Source: Allorhizocola rhizosphaerae
Lineage (GTDB): Bacteria; Actinomycetota; Actinomycetes; Mycobacteriales; Micromonosporaceae
Assembly: GCF_003426775.1 (NCBI RefSeq)
Contig: NZ_QJUG01000070.1
Location: 1-36,647 of the forward strand
Reading direction: 5' to 3'
DNA: 36,647 nt
Part shown: piece by piece, positions 1 to 7,129 of the stretch
Numbering within the stretch: the first letter of the stretch is position 1
Layout of the letters: each line of letters starts with the position of its first letter
Notes under the pieces: generated by a model
What the model was told of the DNA's origin: nothing
The model's input: only the letters and a program-made list of their open reading frames with translations
Databases searched by the model: none
Translations under genes and position numbers: made by a program

Positions 1-192
1 CGGTTCCGCCGCGCGGTCAACGCCCGTGGGCACTTCCCGACCGAGCAGGCCGCGCTCAAGGTGCTCTACCTGACCGTGCTCAGCCTCGACCCCGCCGGCA
101 AGGGCCGCGCCCGCTGGTCCAACAGATGGAAAGCCGCTTTGAACGCCTTCGACATCACCTTCGACGGCCGCGTCAGCGCCGGCCGCCACTAA
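1..192 (+). CDS. IS256-family transposase, C-terminal fragment
   Basis: The window opens inside a reading frame that continues from before base 1 and ends at TAA 190-192. The 63 visible residues read RFRRAVNARGHFPTEQAALK and continue through SLDPAGKGRARW and NRWKAALNAFDITFDGR, which is the conserved C-terminus of IS256-type (Mutator-like DDE) transposases. The catalytic residues would lie upstream, outside the window. I could not identify the right terminal inverted repeat because the left end is not visible. Whether the element is intact cannot be told from here. It shows that the left edge of the window is a mobile-element boundary. Confidence 0.85.
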   Translation, partial: RFRRAVNARGHFPTEQAALKVLYLTVLSLDPAGKGRARWSNRWKAALNAFDITFDGRVSAGRH

Positions 193-315
193 TATCGACG
201 ACACTCCACATTAGACACAACCACCGAAGAAATCTTCCACCACTTACTTGACACACCCGGCAGGGCGCGGCGCTTACGCCAGTGCGCCGATAGGCCCCCG
301 ATGGGCCCTCCGCGC

Positions 316-372
316 GATCATGAAGTTAGTGTCGCGGCGCACCGTCGAGAATGGACATAAGTTCATTATCGA
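316..372 (+). repeat. Palindromic intergenic element, copy 1
   Basis: This 57-bp segment aligns without gaps to 21666-21722. Both begin GATCATGAAGTT, share CGTCGAG and ATGGAC in the middle, and end AAGTTCATNATCNA. The outer arms are inverted (GATCATGAAGTT against AAGTTCATTATCGA), so the element can fold on itself. This copy has more arm mismatches than copy 2. It lies between the transposase remnant and the ABC ATPase and has no plausible coding content. An equivalent dispersed repeat family elsewhere in the genome is an inference. Confidence 0.7.
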
Positions 373-399
373 CGCAAATGGGCGCGGCCTAGCTGTGGG

Positions 400-405
400 T
401 AGGGT
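400..405 (+). promoter_or_regulatory. -10 box TAGGGT of a leaderless ABC ATPase transcript
   Basis: TAGGGT fits the actinobacterial -10 consensus TANNNT and is followed by exactly 7 nt before GTG 413. The transcript would therefore begin at or beside the start codon. No clear -35 hexamer is visible. The same geometry recurs at several other genes in this window. Confidence 0.5.
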
Positions 406-412
406 TGGGGTG

Positions 413-1165
413 GTGAGCGGTGTGTTGCGGGTGGCTGGGGTGCGCAAGGTTTTTCGGGGGAATGTTGTCCTTGACGACTTGTGGTTGGAGGTGGGCGAGC
501 ACGAGGTCGTGGTGCTCATCGGCGCTTCGGGGTCGGGCAAGTCGACGTTGCTGCGCTGCGTGAACCTGCTGGAGAGCATCGACGACGGCACGATCCACCT
601 CGACGGCGTGGACATCACCGAGCCTGGTGCGGACGCTGACGAGGTACGCAAAAAGATAGGTTTGGTTTTTCAGTCGTTTAACCTGTTTCCGCACCTTTCC
701 GTCCTGGACAACATCACGCTGGCGCCGCGCCGGGTGCACCGGCTCGACCGGGCCACTGCCGAGGCGAAGGCCTTGGCCCTGCTGCAAAAGGTTGGCCTGG
801 CGGAGCGGGCGCGTGACTACCCCGATCGGCTGTCGGGCGGGCAGCAGCAGCGGGTGGCGATCGTGCGCGCACTGGTCAACGAGCCGCGCCTGATGCTGCT
901 GGACGAGGTCACGTCGGCGCTCGATCCCGAGCTGGTCGGCGAGGTGCTCGCGCTGATCCGCAGCCTCAAGGCCGACGGCATGACCATGCTGATCGCCACG
1001 CACGAGATGGGTTTCGCCAGGCAGGTCGCCGACCGGGTGTGCTTCCTCCACAATGGACAGATCTTGGAGGAGGGCCCGCCGCACCGGGTGCTCGACGACC
1101 CGACCGAACCGCGGACGCGCCAGTTCTTGCGGCTGATGGAATCCAGCGGGCGGCTCGGCGGTTGA
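413..1165 (+). CDS. Amino-acid-type ABC transporter ATP-binding protein (orphan)
   Basis: This 250-residue protein is the cytoplasmic ATPase of a polar amino-acid uptake ABC transporter (GlnQ/HisP-like by sequence style). Visible motifs are Walker A GASGSGKST (residues 37-45), the Q-loop VFQSFNLFPH, the signature LSGGQQQR starting at residue 140, Walker B LMLLDEVTSALDP and the H-loop ATHEMGFA. I chose GTG 413 because it gives the usual family length and sits 7 nt after a TAGGGT box; an in-frame ATG at 248 would add about 55 unrelated residues and read through the palindromic element. No permease or binding-protein gene is adjacent, so its partners are encoded elsewhere or were lost when the insertion sequence arrived. 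The gene is followed after 7 nt by the DUF427 gene. Confidence 0.9.
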   Translation: MSGVLRVAGVRKVFRGNVVLDDLWLEVGEHEVVVLIGASGSGKSTLLRCVNLLESIDDGTIHLDGVDITEPGADADEVRKKIGLVFQSFNLFPHLSVLDNITLAPRRVHRLDRATAEAKALALLQKVGLAERARDYPDRLSGGQQQRVAIVRALVNEPRLMLLDEVTSALDPELVGEVLALIRSLKADGMTMLIATHEMGFARQVADRVCFLHNGQILEEGPPHRVLDDPTEPRTRQFLRLMESSGRLGG

Positions 1166-1172
1166 CGCCGAT

Positions 1173-1913
1173 ATGACTGACGTTGTGCAGACGCGCGGGC
1201 GCGTCCGGGTCGAACGGGGCGCCAAGCGGGTGCGGGCCTTCCTCTGCGGGCAGGCCGTCGCCGACACCACCCGACCCGCACACGTTTGGGAGTCCCCCTA
1301 CTATCCGACCTACTACTTCCCGATCGAGGATGTGCGCGCCGAGTTGGAGCCGACCGGCAGGACGCACCACTCGCCCAGCCGCGGCGATGGCGAGATCTAC
1401 GATGTGCGAGTTGGCGATCGCGTCGCCGAAGGGGCCGCGACCCGCTACGCCGACTCGCCGATCGAGGCCCTGCGCGACCTGGTCCGGCTCGACTGGAAGG
1501 CGATGGACGCCTGGTTCGAGGAGGACGAGGAGGTCTACACGCACGCACGCGACCCATACACGCGCATCGACACCCTGCCCAGCTCGCGCACCATCCGGGT
1601 GGAGGTCGACGGCGTGGTCGTTGCCGAGTCGAGCCGACCCATCCTGCTGTTCGAGACCGGGCTGCGCACCCGCTACTACCTGCCCAAGACCGATGTGCGC
1701 ATGGATCTGCTTGTGCACACCGACACCGTCACGCACTGCCCCTACAAGGGACAGGCCGAGTACTGGTCGATCCGCACTCCGGCCGGCCTGCGCGAGGATC
1801 TGGCATGGTCCTATCGCACGCCGCTGCCTGAGAGCCAGCGCATCGCCGGGCTGATCGCCTTCTACAACGAAAAGCTCGACATCTATATCGACGGGATTCG
1901 CGAACAGAGGTGA
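1173..1913 (+). CDS. DUF427 domain-containing protein (two domains)
   Basis: The 246-residue protein contains two tandem copies of the DUF427 fold. The first starts near residue 10 (RVRVERGAKRVRAFLCGQAVADT, with WESPYYPTYYFP) and the second near residue 135 (RTIRVEVDGVVVAESSRP, with ETGLRTRYYLPKTDVRMD and CPYKGQAEYW). The repeated YYxP and CPYKG-type motifs are typical of the family. DUF427 proteins are small beta-rich cytoplasmic proteins without an assigned reaction. The ATG lies 7 nt after the ABC ATPase stop and shows no strong Shine-Dalgarno sequence, so co-transcription and translational coupling are likely. There is no signal peptide or membrane segment. Confidence 0.88.
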   Translation: MTDVVQTRGRVRVERGAKRVRAFLCGQAVADTTRPAHVWESPYYPTYYFPIEDVRAELEPTGRTHHSPSRGDGEIYDVRVGDRVAEGAATRYADSPIEALRDLVRLDWKAMDAWFEEDEEVYTHARDPYTRIDTLPSSRTIRVEVDGVVVAESSRPILLFETGLRTRYYLPKTDVRMDLLVHTDTVTHCPYKGQAEYWSIRTPAGLREDLAWSYRTPLPESQRIAGLIAFYNEKLDIYIDGIREQR

Positions 1914-1982
1914 TCCGGCCGGGCCCCGGCATGCGTAATGACGGTTGGGATGGGACTCACCGAAGGCGGGGGGAGGTTGCTC

Positions 1983-2486
1983 ATGCCTGCCATCTGGTAC
2001 GTGTACGCGATTGTCGAGGCTTCGGCCGTGCCCGGTCTGGAGCTTCCGTCGGGCATCGACGATGTCCGGCCGTCGCCTGTCGTCGCGGCGGGCGGTCTCG
2101 CCGCGATCGCGGCGCAGGTCGATCCGGCGGGCCTGGCCGTGGCGCGGGCGGATCACGCGTTGGCCGCGCATGACCGGGTGATTCAAGAGATATTTTTCCA
2201 GGGGGTACCGGTTCTGCCCCTGCGCTTCGGCGTCGTCCACGCCAGCCGGGCGGCGGTCGTGACGCAGCTGGTGACGCAGCGCTCATGGATGCGCGCCGAG
2301 CTCGACCGCGTCCGCGACGCCGCGCAGTGGTCGGTGCGCATCGCCTCCGACGCCTGGCTGGAACGCCAATCCCCGCAGGAATCCGTTGAAACCGTTGCCT
2401 GGCAAGCGGCGCGCATCTACGACGGCCGGATCTATCTCGCGCGACAAGTGCGGCTGCCCTCACGCGATCCGCTTCTGTCAATTTGA
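1983..2486 (+). CDS. GvpF/GvpL-like gas vesicle protein, short and orphan
   Basis: The 167-residue protein resembles the N-terminal half of GvpF/GvpL. It has WYVYAIVE at the start, an AAGGLAAIAAQV strand-helix, and HDRVIQEIFFQG followed by VLPLRFGVV. ATG 1983 is preceded by GGGAGG at 1971-1976, an ideal ribosome binding site, so in-frame ATGs upstream are not used. GvpF/L proteins are usually roughly 230-270 residues and belong to gvp clusters with gvpA, gvpJ or gvpK. Here the C-terminal part is short and no other gvp gene is in the window. It may be a relic or have a function unrelated to gas vesicles. Identification of the fold is firm; the role is not. Confidence 0.75.
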   Translation: MPAIWYVYAIVEASAVPGLELPSGIDDVRPSPVVAAGGLAAIAAQVDPAGLAVARADHALAAHDRVIQEIFFQGVPVLPLRFGVVHASRAAVVTQLVTQRSWMRAELDRVRDAAQWSVRIASDAWLERQSPQESVETVAWQAARIYDGRIYLARQVRLPSRDPLLSI

Positions 2487-2926
2487 TGCCCGTCGCTGGC
2501 CCATGGCGTGAGCGGCAAGTTGGGTGCTCAACATCCCGGAGGCACGGCCAGGTCGCGCCTGCGGCGCGGGCTGGCCTCGCTCGCCGATCGCCTTGTGGCG
2601 GAAGGCATCATCGAACGCTGAAGCTCTTGCGGCGTCAGCGCGGCCCAGTGGCGCAGCATCCAGCCCGCGACGAGCGAGCCGGGGCGGCCCGACCGGACCG
2701 TCGGGCGGGCGGACTCCCGGCAGTGGGGCGTAGGTGAGCGCGAACGCCTGTCTTGGCCATGTCCAGCCCCGCCATCCCGTCCGGCTCGACCATGGCCCAT
2801 GAGGCGATCCCAGGCGATGGCCGGGCGGGTCGGCTCGTGTGTGACCCACGCGGTGACCAGGGACGCGCTGCCGAACACGAGCACGACTGCGCTGGCGATG
2901 CCACGGACACGCGAAGCGAGGGGCAT
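2481..2926 (-). pseudogene. Decayed hypothetical gene with several frameshifts
   Basis: On the minus strand, protein-like stretches occur in three different frames in the same order. They are a hydrophobic start (MPLASRVRGIASAVVLVFGS, then AWVTHEPTRPAIAWDRLMGH), then MVEPDGMAGLDMAKTGVRAH, then ALTYAPLPGVRPPDGPVGP, then SLVAGWMLRHWAALTPQELQ, and finally FDDAFRHKAIGERG. Joining them would need about four frame changes. That suggests an ancestral membrane-anchored or secreted protein of about 130-150 residues that has decayed. I do not recognise the family. The alternative is chance coding resemblance in GC-rich DNA. An 11-bp direct repeat (2929-2939 and 2968-2978) lies at its upstream edge. Confidence 0.3.
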
Positions 2927-2980
2927 CCGGCCACCGTAGGCCCGACGCCCCTCGCGCACCTCTCGGTGGCCACCGTAGTT

Positions 2981-4315
2981 TTACCGTCCCTGCAGCGCCC
3001 TCACGTTGTCGCCGAAGGTCCAGTTGCGCGAGCCGTCCCAGTTGACGGACCACGTCATCAGGCCCTTGAGGTTGCCGTTGAAGCTGTTCCAGCACTGGGC
3101 GACCAGTGCCGGGGTCATGTAGCCGCCGCCCGCGCCCGACTGTGCGGGCAGGCCCGGTACCTGCTTGTCAAACGGGACTCGAATAGTCGTCCCCTGGATG
3201 ACCAAGCCCTGGTTGAGACAGTTGGTCTGGGCGACGAAGCCCTGCACGGTTCCGGCGGAGTAGGAGTCGCCCGAGCAGCCGTACATGCTGCCGTTGTAAT
3301 ACTGCATGTTCAACCACCACAGGCGCCCGTTGTCAACGTATCGCTTGATAATCGGCAGATATGCGCCCCAGATGGAGCCGTACGTGACGCTGCCGCCGGT
3401 CACATAGGCCGTCTCCGGAGCCATCGTCAGCCCGAAGTTCGACGGCATCTGGGCGAGCACGCCGTCGATGATGCGCACGAGGTTCGCCTGCGAGGTGGAC
3501 AGCGCATTGATGTTGCCGCTGCCGGTCAGCCCGGTCTCGATGTCGATGTCGATACCGTCGAAGTTGTACCGTTTCAGGATCGGCACAATCGTGGCGACGA
3601 ACCGGTCGGCCACGGCGCTGGAGCTCAGATCGATGCCCGCGGTCGCGCCGCCGATGGACATCAGGATGGTCAGGCCCGCCGCCTTCGCCTGGCACATCTC
3701 GGTCGGGGTGGCCACGCGCACGGTCGCGTCCATGCCGTCCTCCCACAGGACCGTGCCGTCGGAGCGGATGACGGGGAACGCCGCGTTGATGACGTTGTAT
3801 CCGTGTTGGCGGATGAGCGGGTTGGTGATCGGGGTCCAGCCGAACGGCGGGTGCACGCCATTGGACGCGCCGTCCCAGTTCTCCCAATAGCCGTGCAGCA
3901 CCTTGCCCGCCGGCCGCGACTTGACGGCACACGTCGCACCGGTCGGCGGCCGCGAGGTGGTTGGCGGCCGCGAGGTGGGCGAGGCCGAGGTGGGCGGCCG
4001 CGTCGTAGTCGGGGGCGCAGAGGTCGGCGGTGTCCCGTCACACGCGCCGATGTCCTTCCACAGCGACGGTGTCGCGGCCGGATTCCATCCCGCGCCCGGG
4101 TGCGCGGTGTGGGTGACCAGCGCCTGGTAGAGCCGGTTCTGGTAGGTGACCTGCGTTCCGGCGGTGTAGGTGCGGCCCTGCGCCCACGCCGGCGCGGTGC
4201 ACACGACCGCCTCACTGGGCGTGGGAATGAGCACGAGCGCCGTCACGAAGCTCATCGCGACGCCGGTTACCAAGGCGACCAGCCAGCGCCGGGATTTAAA
4301 CATGTCGTTCCGCAT
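2981..4315 (-). CDS. Secreted GH18 chitinase with N-terminal CBM5/12-type module
   Basis: This 444-residue endo- or exo-acting chitinase would hydrolyse beta-1,4 GlcNAc bonds outside the cell. In order there is a positively charged signal peptide (FKSRRWLVALVTGVAMSFV, cleavage near SEA-V), and a chitin-binding module at about residues 40-92 (APAWAQGRTYTAGTQVTYQN, and W-NPA-W). A Pro/Thr-rich linker follows at about 94-135, then the GH18 barrel. The barrel carries LMSIGGATAG and the catalytic DxxDxDxE motif DGIDIDIE, with Glu260 the expected acid/base. It ends with MTWSVNWDGS. ATG 4315 is the longest start; an in-frame ATG at 4303 (MFKSRR) is equally plausible. The upstream DNA is unusually AT-rich. 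It is a single-gene unit, transcribed in the same direction as the nar operon but separated from it by 312 bp. Confidence 0.95.
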   Translation of the reverse strand: MRNDMFKSRRWLVALVTGVAMSFVTALVLIPTPSEAVVCTAPAWAQGRTYTAGTQVTYQNRLYQALVTHTAHPGAGWNPAATPSLWKDIGACDGTPPTSAPPTTTRPPTSASPTSRPPTTSRPPTGATCAVKSRPAGKVLHGYWENWDGASNGVHPPFGWTPITNPLIRQHGYNVINAAFPVIRSDGTVLWEDGMDATVRVATPTEMCQAKAAGLTILMSIGGATAGIDLSSSAVADRFVATIVPILKRYNFDGIDIDIETGLTGSGNINALSTSQANLVRIIDGVLAQMPSNFGLTMAPETAYVTGGSVTYGSIWGAYLPIIKRYVDNGRLWWLNMQYYNGSMYGCSGDSYSAGTVQGFVAQTNCLNQGLVIQGTTIRVPFDKQVPGLPAQSGAGGGYMTPALVAQCWNSFNGNLKGLMTWSVNWDGSRNWTFGDNVRALQGR

Positions 4316-4627
4316 GGCTAATTATTAAGAAAGCTTACTTTAAATGTCCACACCCATCCCCTTAAGGTTCGCTTCAGATACGATCTTCGGCTGGGACGAC
4401 GCGCTGGACGCCAAACTTGTCACTGAGATCCCCACACAGGACCATCGCGTTGCTCATGAGAGCTCGCCATCACGGCTGGAGGTCCGTCGACATGGTGTCG
4501 TGACAAGAGCAAGGGCTTCGCACGAGCACTGGTGACGAACCTTTGCCCATCGCCCGAAGGCCCAACCATGTCTTTCTACCTTGCCGCCGGCCGAATGGGG
4601 CCAACTCGACTACCCACACAAGCCCGG
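4316..4627. other. Intergenic region with AT-rich chitinase promoter area
   Basis: I see no credible gene here. The segment nearest the chitinase start (about 4318-4345) is strikingly AT-rich for this genome. On the minus strand it contains TAATAAT just upstream of ATG 4315, a plausible -10 region. I looked for the 12-bp direct repeats described for some Streptomyces chitinase promoters and did not find them. The remainder toward narK has weak GC-rich inverted repeats but no convincing terminator. Confidence 0.4.
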
Positions 4628-5944
4628 CTAGACCTTGGCGAAGGCAAGGCTGGGCAAGCGGGAGGCGAACGCGCGCCGCAGGTAGAACCACCACGTTATC
4701 GCGAGGAACACCGCGTACCCGGCGAAGAATACCAGCAGTGCCAACGCGATCGAGCCGGTGTGCACAATGGATATGCCGAATCCGCGTGGGATGAGGAATC
4801 CGCCGAACGCGCCGATGGAGGATGCCAGCCCGATCACGGCCGCCGCTTGGATGCGCGCGTGGGCGAGCGCGGCCGGGTCGGACTTGCGTTCCGCGATCGC
4901 CCGGTAGATGGCCGGAATCATGCGGTAGGTCGAGCCGTTGCCGACCCCGCTCACCACGAACAAAACCAGGAACGAATTCAGGAAAAGCCAGAAGCTCGCG
5001 AGATTGAGGCTCAAAAGCACCCCGCCGGTCCCCCACGCCAGCATCACGAACGTCGCGGCCGTCACCTTGGCGCCGCCGACGCGGTCGGAGAGCCAGCCAC
5101 CGAACGGGCGCGACAGCGAGCCCACGAGCGGGCCGAGAAAGGCGAAGTATTGCCCGCGCACCCCGGCGAACTGCGATTGGATCAGAAGCGGGAACGCCGC
5201 CGAATAGCCGATGAACGACCCGAACGTTCCAATGTAGAGCACCGACATCACCCACGCGTGCTTGTCGCGTAACACGGTCAACTGCTGGCGCACCGTCGCC
5301 CGCGCCACCGTCAGATTGTCCATGAACAGCCACGAGCACGCGATCGCCGCGACGATCGGCACCAGATAGACCAGCGCCACGTCGCTCACCATCACGCCCG
5401 CCACAATCGCCAGCGGCACAACGATTTGCACCACCGCCACGCCGATGTTGCCGCCCGCCGCGTTGATGCCCAGCGCCCAACCCTTGTCCCGCTCAGGATA
5501 GAAGTACGAGATGTTGGCCATGCTGGAGGCGAAGTTGCCGCCGCCGACACCCGCAAAGCCGGCCGCGATCAAAAACATCCAATATGGTGTACCGGGCGAA
5601 GCCACGCAGTAATACAACAACCCCACCGGCACCACCAGCGCCGTGGTCGTCACGACCGTCCAATTGCGACCGCCAAATCGCGCGACGGCTGCCGTGTAAG
5701 GGATGCGCAGCGCCGCCCCCACCAAGTTCGGCAGGGCAACAAGCCAGAACAGCTGATCGGCCCCGAACCGGTACCCGGCAAGCGGCAGGCTCACCACGAC
5801 CGCGCTCCACATCAGCCACACCGAGAATCCCAGGTGCTCGGCGAAAATCGAGAACACGAGATTGCGCCGGGCGATCCGCCGGCCCGTGGCGCGCCAGAAG
5901 CCCTCGTCCTCCGGATCCCATCGGTCAATCCATTGCCCGCGCAC
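4628..5944 (-). CDS. narK: Nitrate/nitrite transporter NarK (MFS)
   Basis: The 438-residue, roughly 12-helix major facilitator imports nitrate and/or exports nitrite for the reductase encoded upstream. The N-terminus IDRWDPEDEGFWRATGRRIA is typical of actinobacterial NarK. The nitrate signature is present as GVGGGNFASSMANISYFYP and ALGINAAGGNIG, and a second glycine-rich segment lies in the C-terminal half (VVSGVGNGSTYRMIP). The ATG overlaps the 3' end of narI by 20 bp, so it is translationally coupled and is the last gene of the nar operon. Whether it works as proton symporter or as nitrate/nitrite antiporter cannot be decided from sequence alone. Confidence 0.95.
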   Translation of the reverse strand: MRGQWIDRWDPEDEGFWRATGRRIARRNLVFSIFAEHLGFSVWLMWSAVVVSLPLAGYRFGADQLFWLVALPNLVGAALRIPYTAAVARFGGRNWTVVTTTALVVPVGLLYYCVASPGTPYWMFLIAAGFAGVGGGNFASSMANISYFYPERDKGWALGINAAGGNIGVAVVQIVVPLAIVAGVMVSDVALVYLVPIVAAIACSWLFMDNLTVARATVRQQLTVLRDKHAWVMSVLYIGTFGSFIGYSAAFPLLIQSQFAGVRGQYFAFLGPLVGSLSRPFGGWLSDRVGGAKVTAATFVMLAWGTGGVLLSLNLASFWLFLNSFLVLFVVSGVGNGSTYRMIPAIYRAIAERKSDPAALAHARIQAAAVIGLASSIGAFGGFLIPRGFGISIVHTGSIALALLVFFAGYAVFLAITWWFYLRRAFASRLPSLAFAKV

Positions 5945-6608
5945 GGCTCGCCTCCCTGCTGCGGTAGACGATGTACGGTCGGGTCAGGTAACCCAGTGGC
6001 AGGCTGAACGCATGCACGAGCCGCGTGTACGGCCAGGCGGCGATCAGTGCCCACGCCACCAGCGCGTGCAGCTGGAACCCGAACGGCGCCTGCGCGATCG
6101 CATCCACGGACGGCTGGAGCACGAAAATCGACCTGAACCAAGGCGCGACGGTCGCGCGGTAGTCGTGGCCGTTGCCGGTCAACGTGATCGCCAGTCCCAT
6201 CAGGATGGTCGTGCCCAGCAGCACATACATGACCAGATCGCTGGCGAGGCTCGCCCGGCCCACCGCGCGCACGGTCAGCCTGCGATAGACGAGAATCGCG
6301 AGCCCGGTGACCGTCATCACCCCGGCCATCCCGCCCACTCCGAACGCGACGACGCGGTAGAGCCCGTCGCTCAGGCCCACCGCCCGGGTCCAGCCCGCCG
6401 GGATGAGCAGGCCCATGGCGTGGCCGCCCGCGGTCAGCAGAATCCCGTAGTGAAACAGCGGGCTGCCGAGGGCCAGCAGCCGCCGCTCGTGCAGCTGGCT
6501 CGAACGCGCCGTCCAGCCCGCTTTGTCGTACCGGTACCGCCACGCGAGCCCGATGACGAAGCTCGCCAACGCCAAGTACGGCAACACACCCCAAACCGCG
6601 AGTCTCAT
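5925..6608 (-). CDS. narI: Respiratory nitrate reductase gamma subunit (cytochrome b)
   Basis: The 227-residue membrane subunit oxidises quinol and passes electrons through two b-type haems to NarH. Five hydrophobic segments are visible. Histidines in FHYG, GGHAMGL, FQLHAL and LVHAFS match the positions expected of the four axial haem ligands. Length is normal for the family. Its ATG overlaps the narJ stop by 4 bp (ATGA), and its own 3' end overlaps narK. Confidence 0.95.
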   Translation of the reverse strand: MRLAVWGVLPYLALASFVIGLAWRYRYDKAGWTARSSQLHERRLLALGSPLFHYGILLTAGGHAMGLLIPAGWTRAVGLSDGLYRVVAFGVGGMAGVMTVTGLAILVYRRLTVRAVGRASLASDLVMYVLLGTTILMGLAITLTGNGHDYRATVAPWFRSIFVLQPSVDAIAQAPFGFQLHALVAWALIAAWPYTRLVHAFSLPLGYLTRPYIVYRSREASRARAMD

Positions 6609-7129
6609 ATCCCCACCATCTCCACGGGTGGTCCCTCCTGTGCCAGTGCGCGTGCGGCCGCCAGGTCTGCCGGGCCGGGCCGGGGCAGCGCTGCCCGCAC
6701 GGCTCCGACGACCGACGCGTATGGCGAGCCAAGCCCGTCAAGCGCCTGCCACAACAACTCCAGCCCGGCTCGGTGTGCGACAAGCAGTTCCATCGCCGCG
6801 TCGTAGTTGCCCGCCGCCGAGAACTCCAATACCACCGCGAGATGGTCCGGCAGCTCCTCGTCGGTCACGACGAGTCCGGCCCGCTGGTATGCCTGCCGAA
6901 ACTTCAGCAGCGCCACGCCCCTCCGGCGCGTGTCGCCATGCGTGTAGTAGGTCAAATACAGGCAGCACCGCTTGCGCATGTCGAACGTCTCGACATAGTG
7001 TGCCTGCGCGACTGACAAGGGTGTGCGCTCCAAATAGGACTCGAACTCCGGCAACACACCCCACAGCACAGCGCGCGACTCCGGATAGGACAGCGCAATC
7101 GACGCCGCCTTGTGCAAAACACGGCTCAT
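6605..7129 (-). CDS. narJ: Nitrate reductase molybdenum cofactor assembly chaperone
   Basis: NarJ binds apo-NarG and is needed for insertion of the molybdenum cofactor and for timed membrane attachment; it is not part of the final enzyme. The 174-residue protein shows the helical TorD/NarJ pattern with HYVETFDMRKRCCLYLTYYTHGDTR split around the conserved YVETFD and LTYY-GDTR segments, and ELPDHLAVVLEF further on. It is somewhat shorter than enterobacterial NarJ. It overlaps both narH and narI by 4 bp. Confidence 0.95.
   Translation of the reverse strand: MSRVLHKAASIALSYPESRAVLWGVLPEFESYLERTPLSVAQAHYVETFDMRKRCCLYLTYYTHGDTRRRGVALLKFRQAYQRAGLVVTDEELPDHLAVVLEFSAAGNYDAAMELLVAHRAGLELLWQALDGLGSPYASVVGAVRAALPRPGPADLAAARALAQEGPPVEMVGI

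Noticed and set aside
2753-4321. Long plus-strand open frame (522 codons) over the chitinase
   Set aside because: It is antisense to a clear GH18 gene, and its translation is low-complexity (His/Arg/Gly/Asp-rich) with no domain. High GC makes long antisense frames common.
4344-4535. Small plus-strand frame (63 codons) upstream of the chitinase
   Set aside because: No ribosome binding site, no -10 box at the leaderless spacing and no recognisable sequence.
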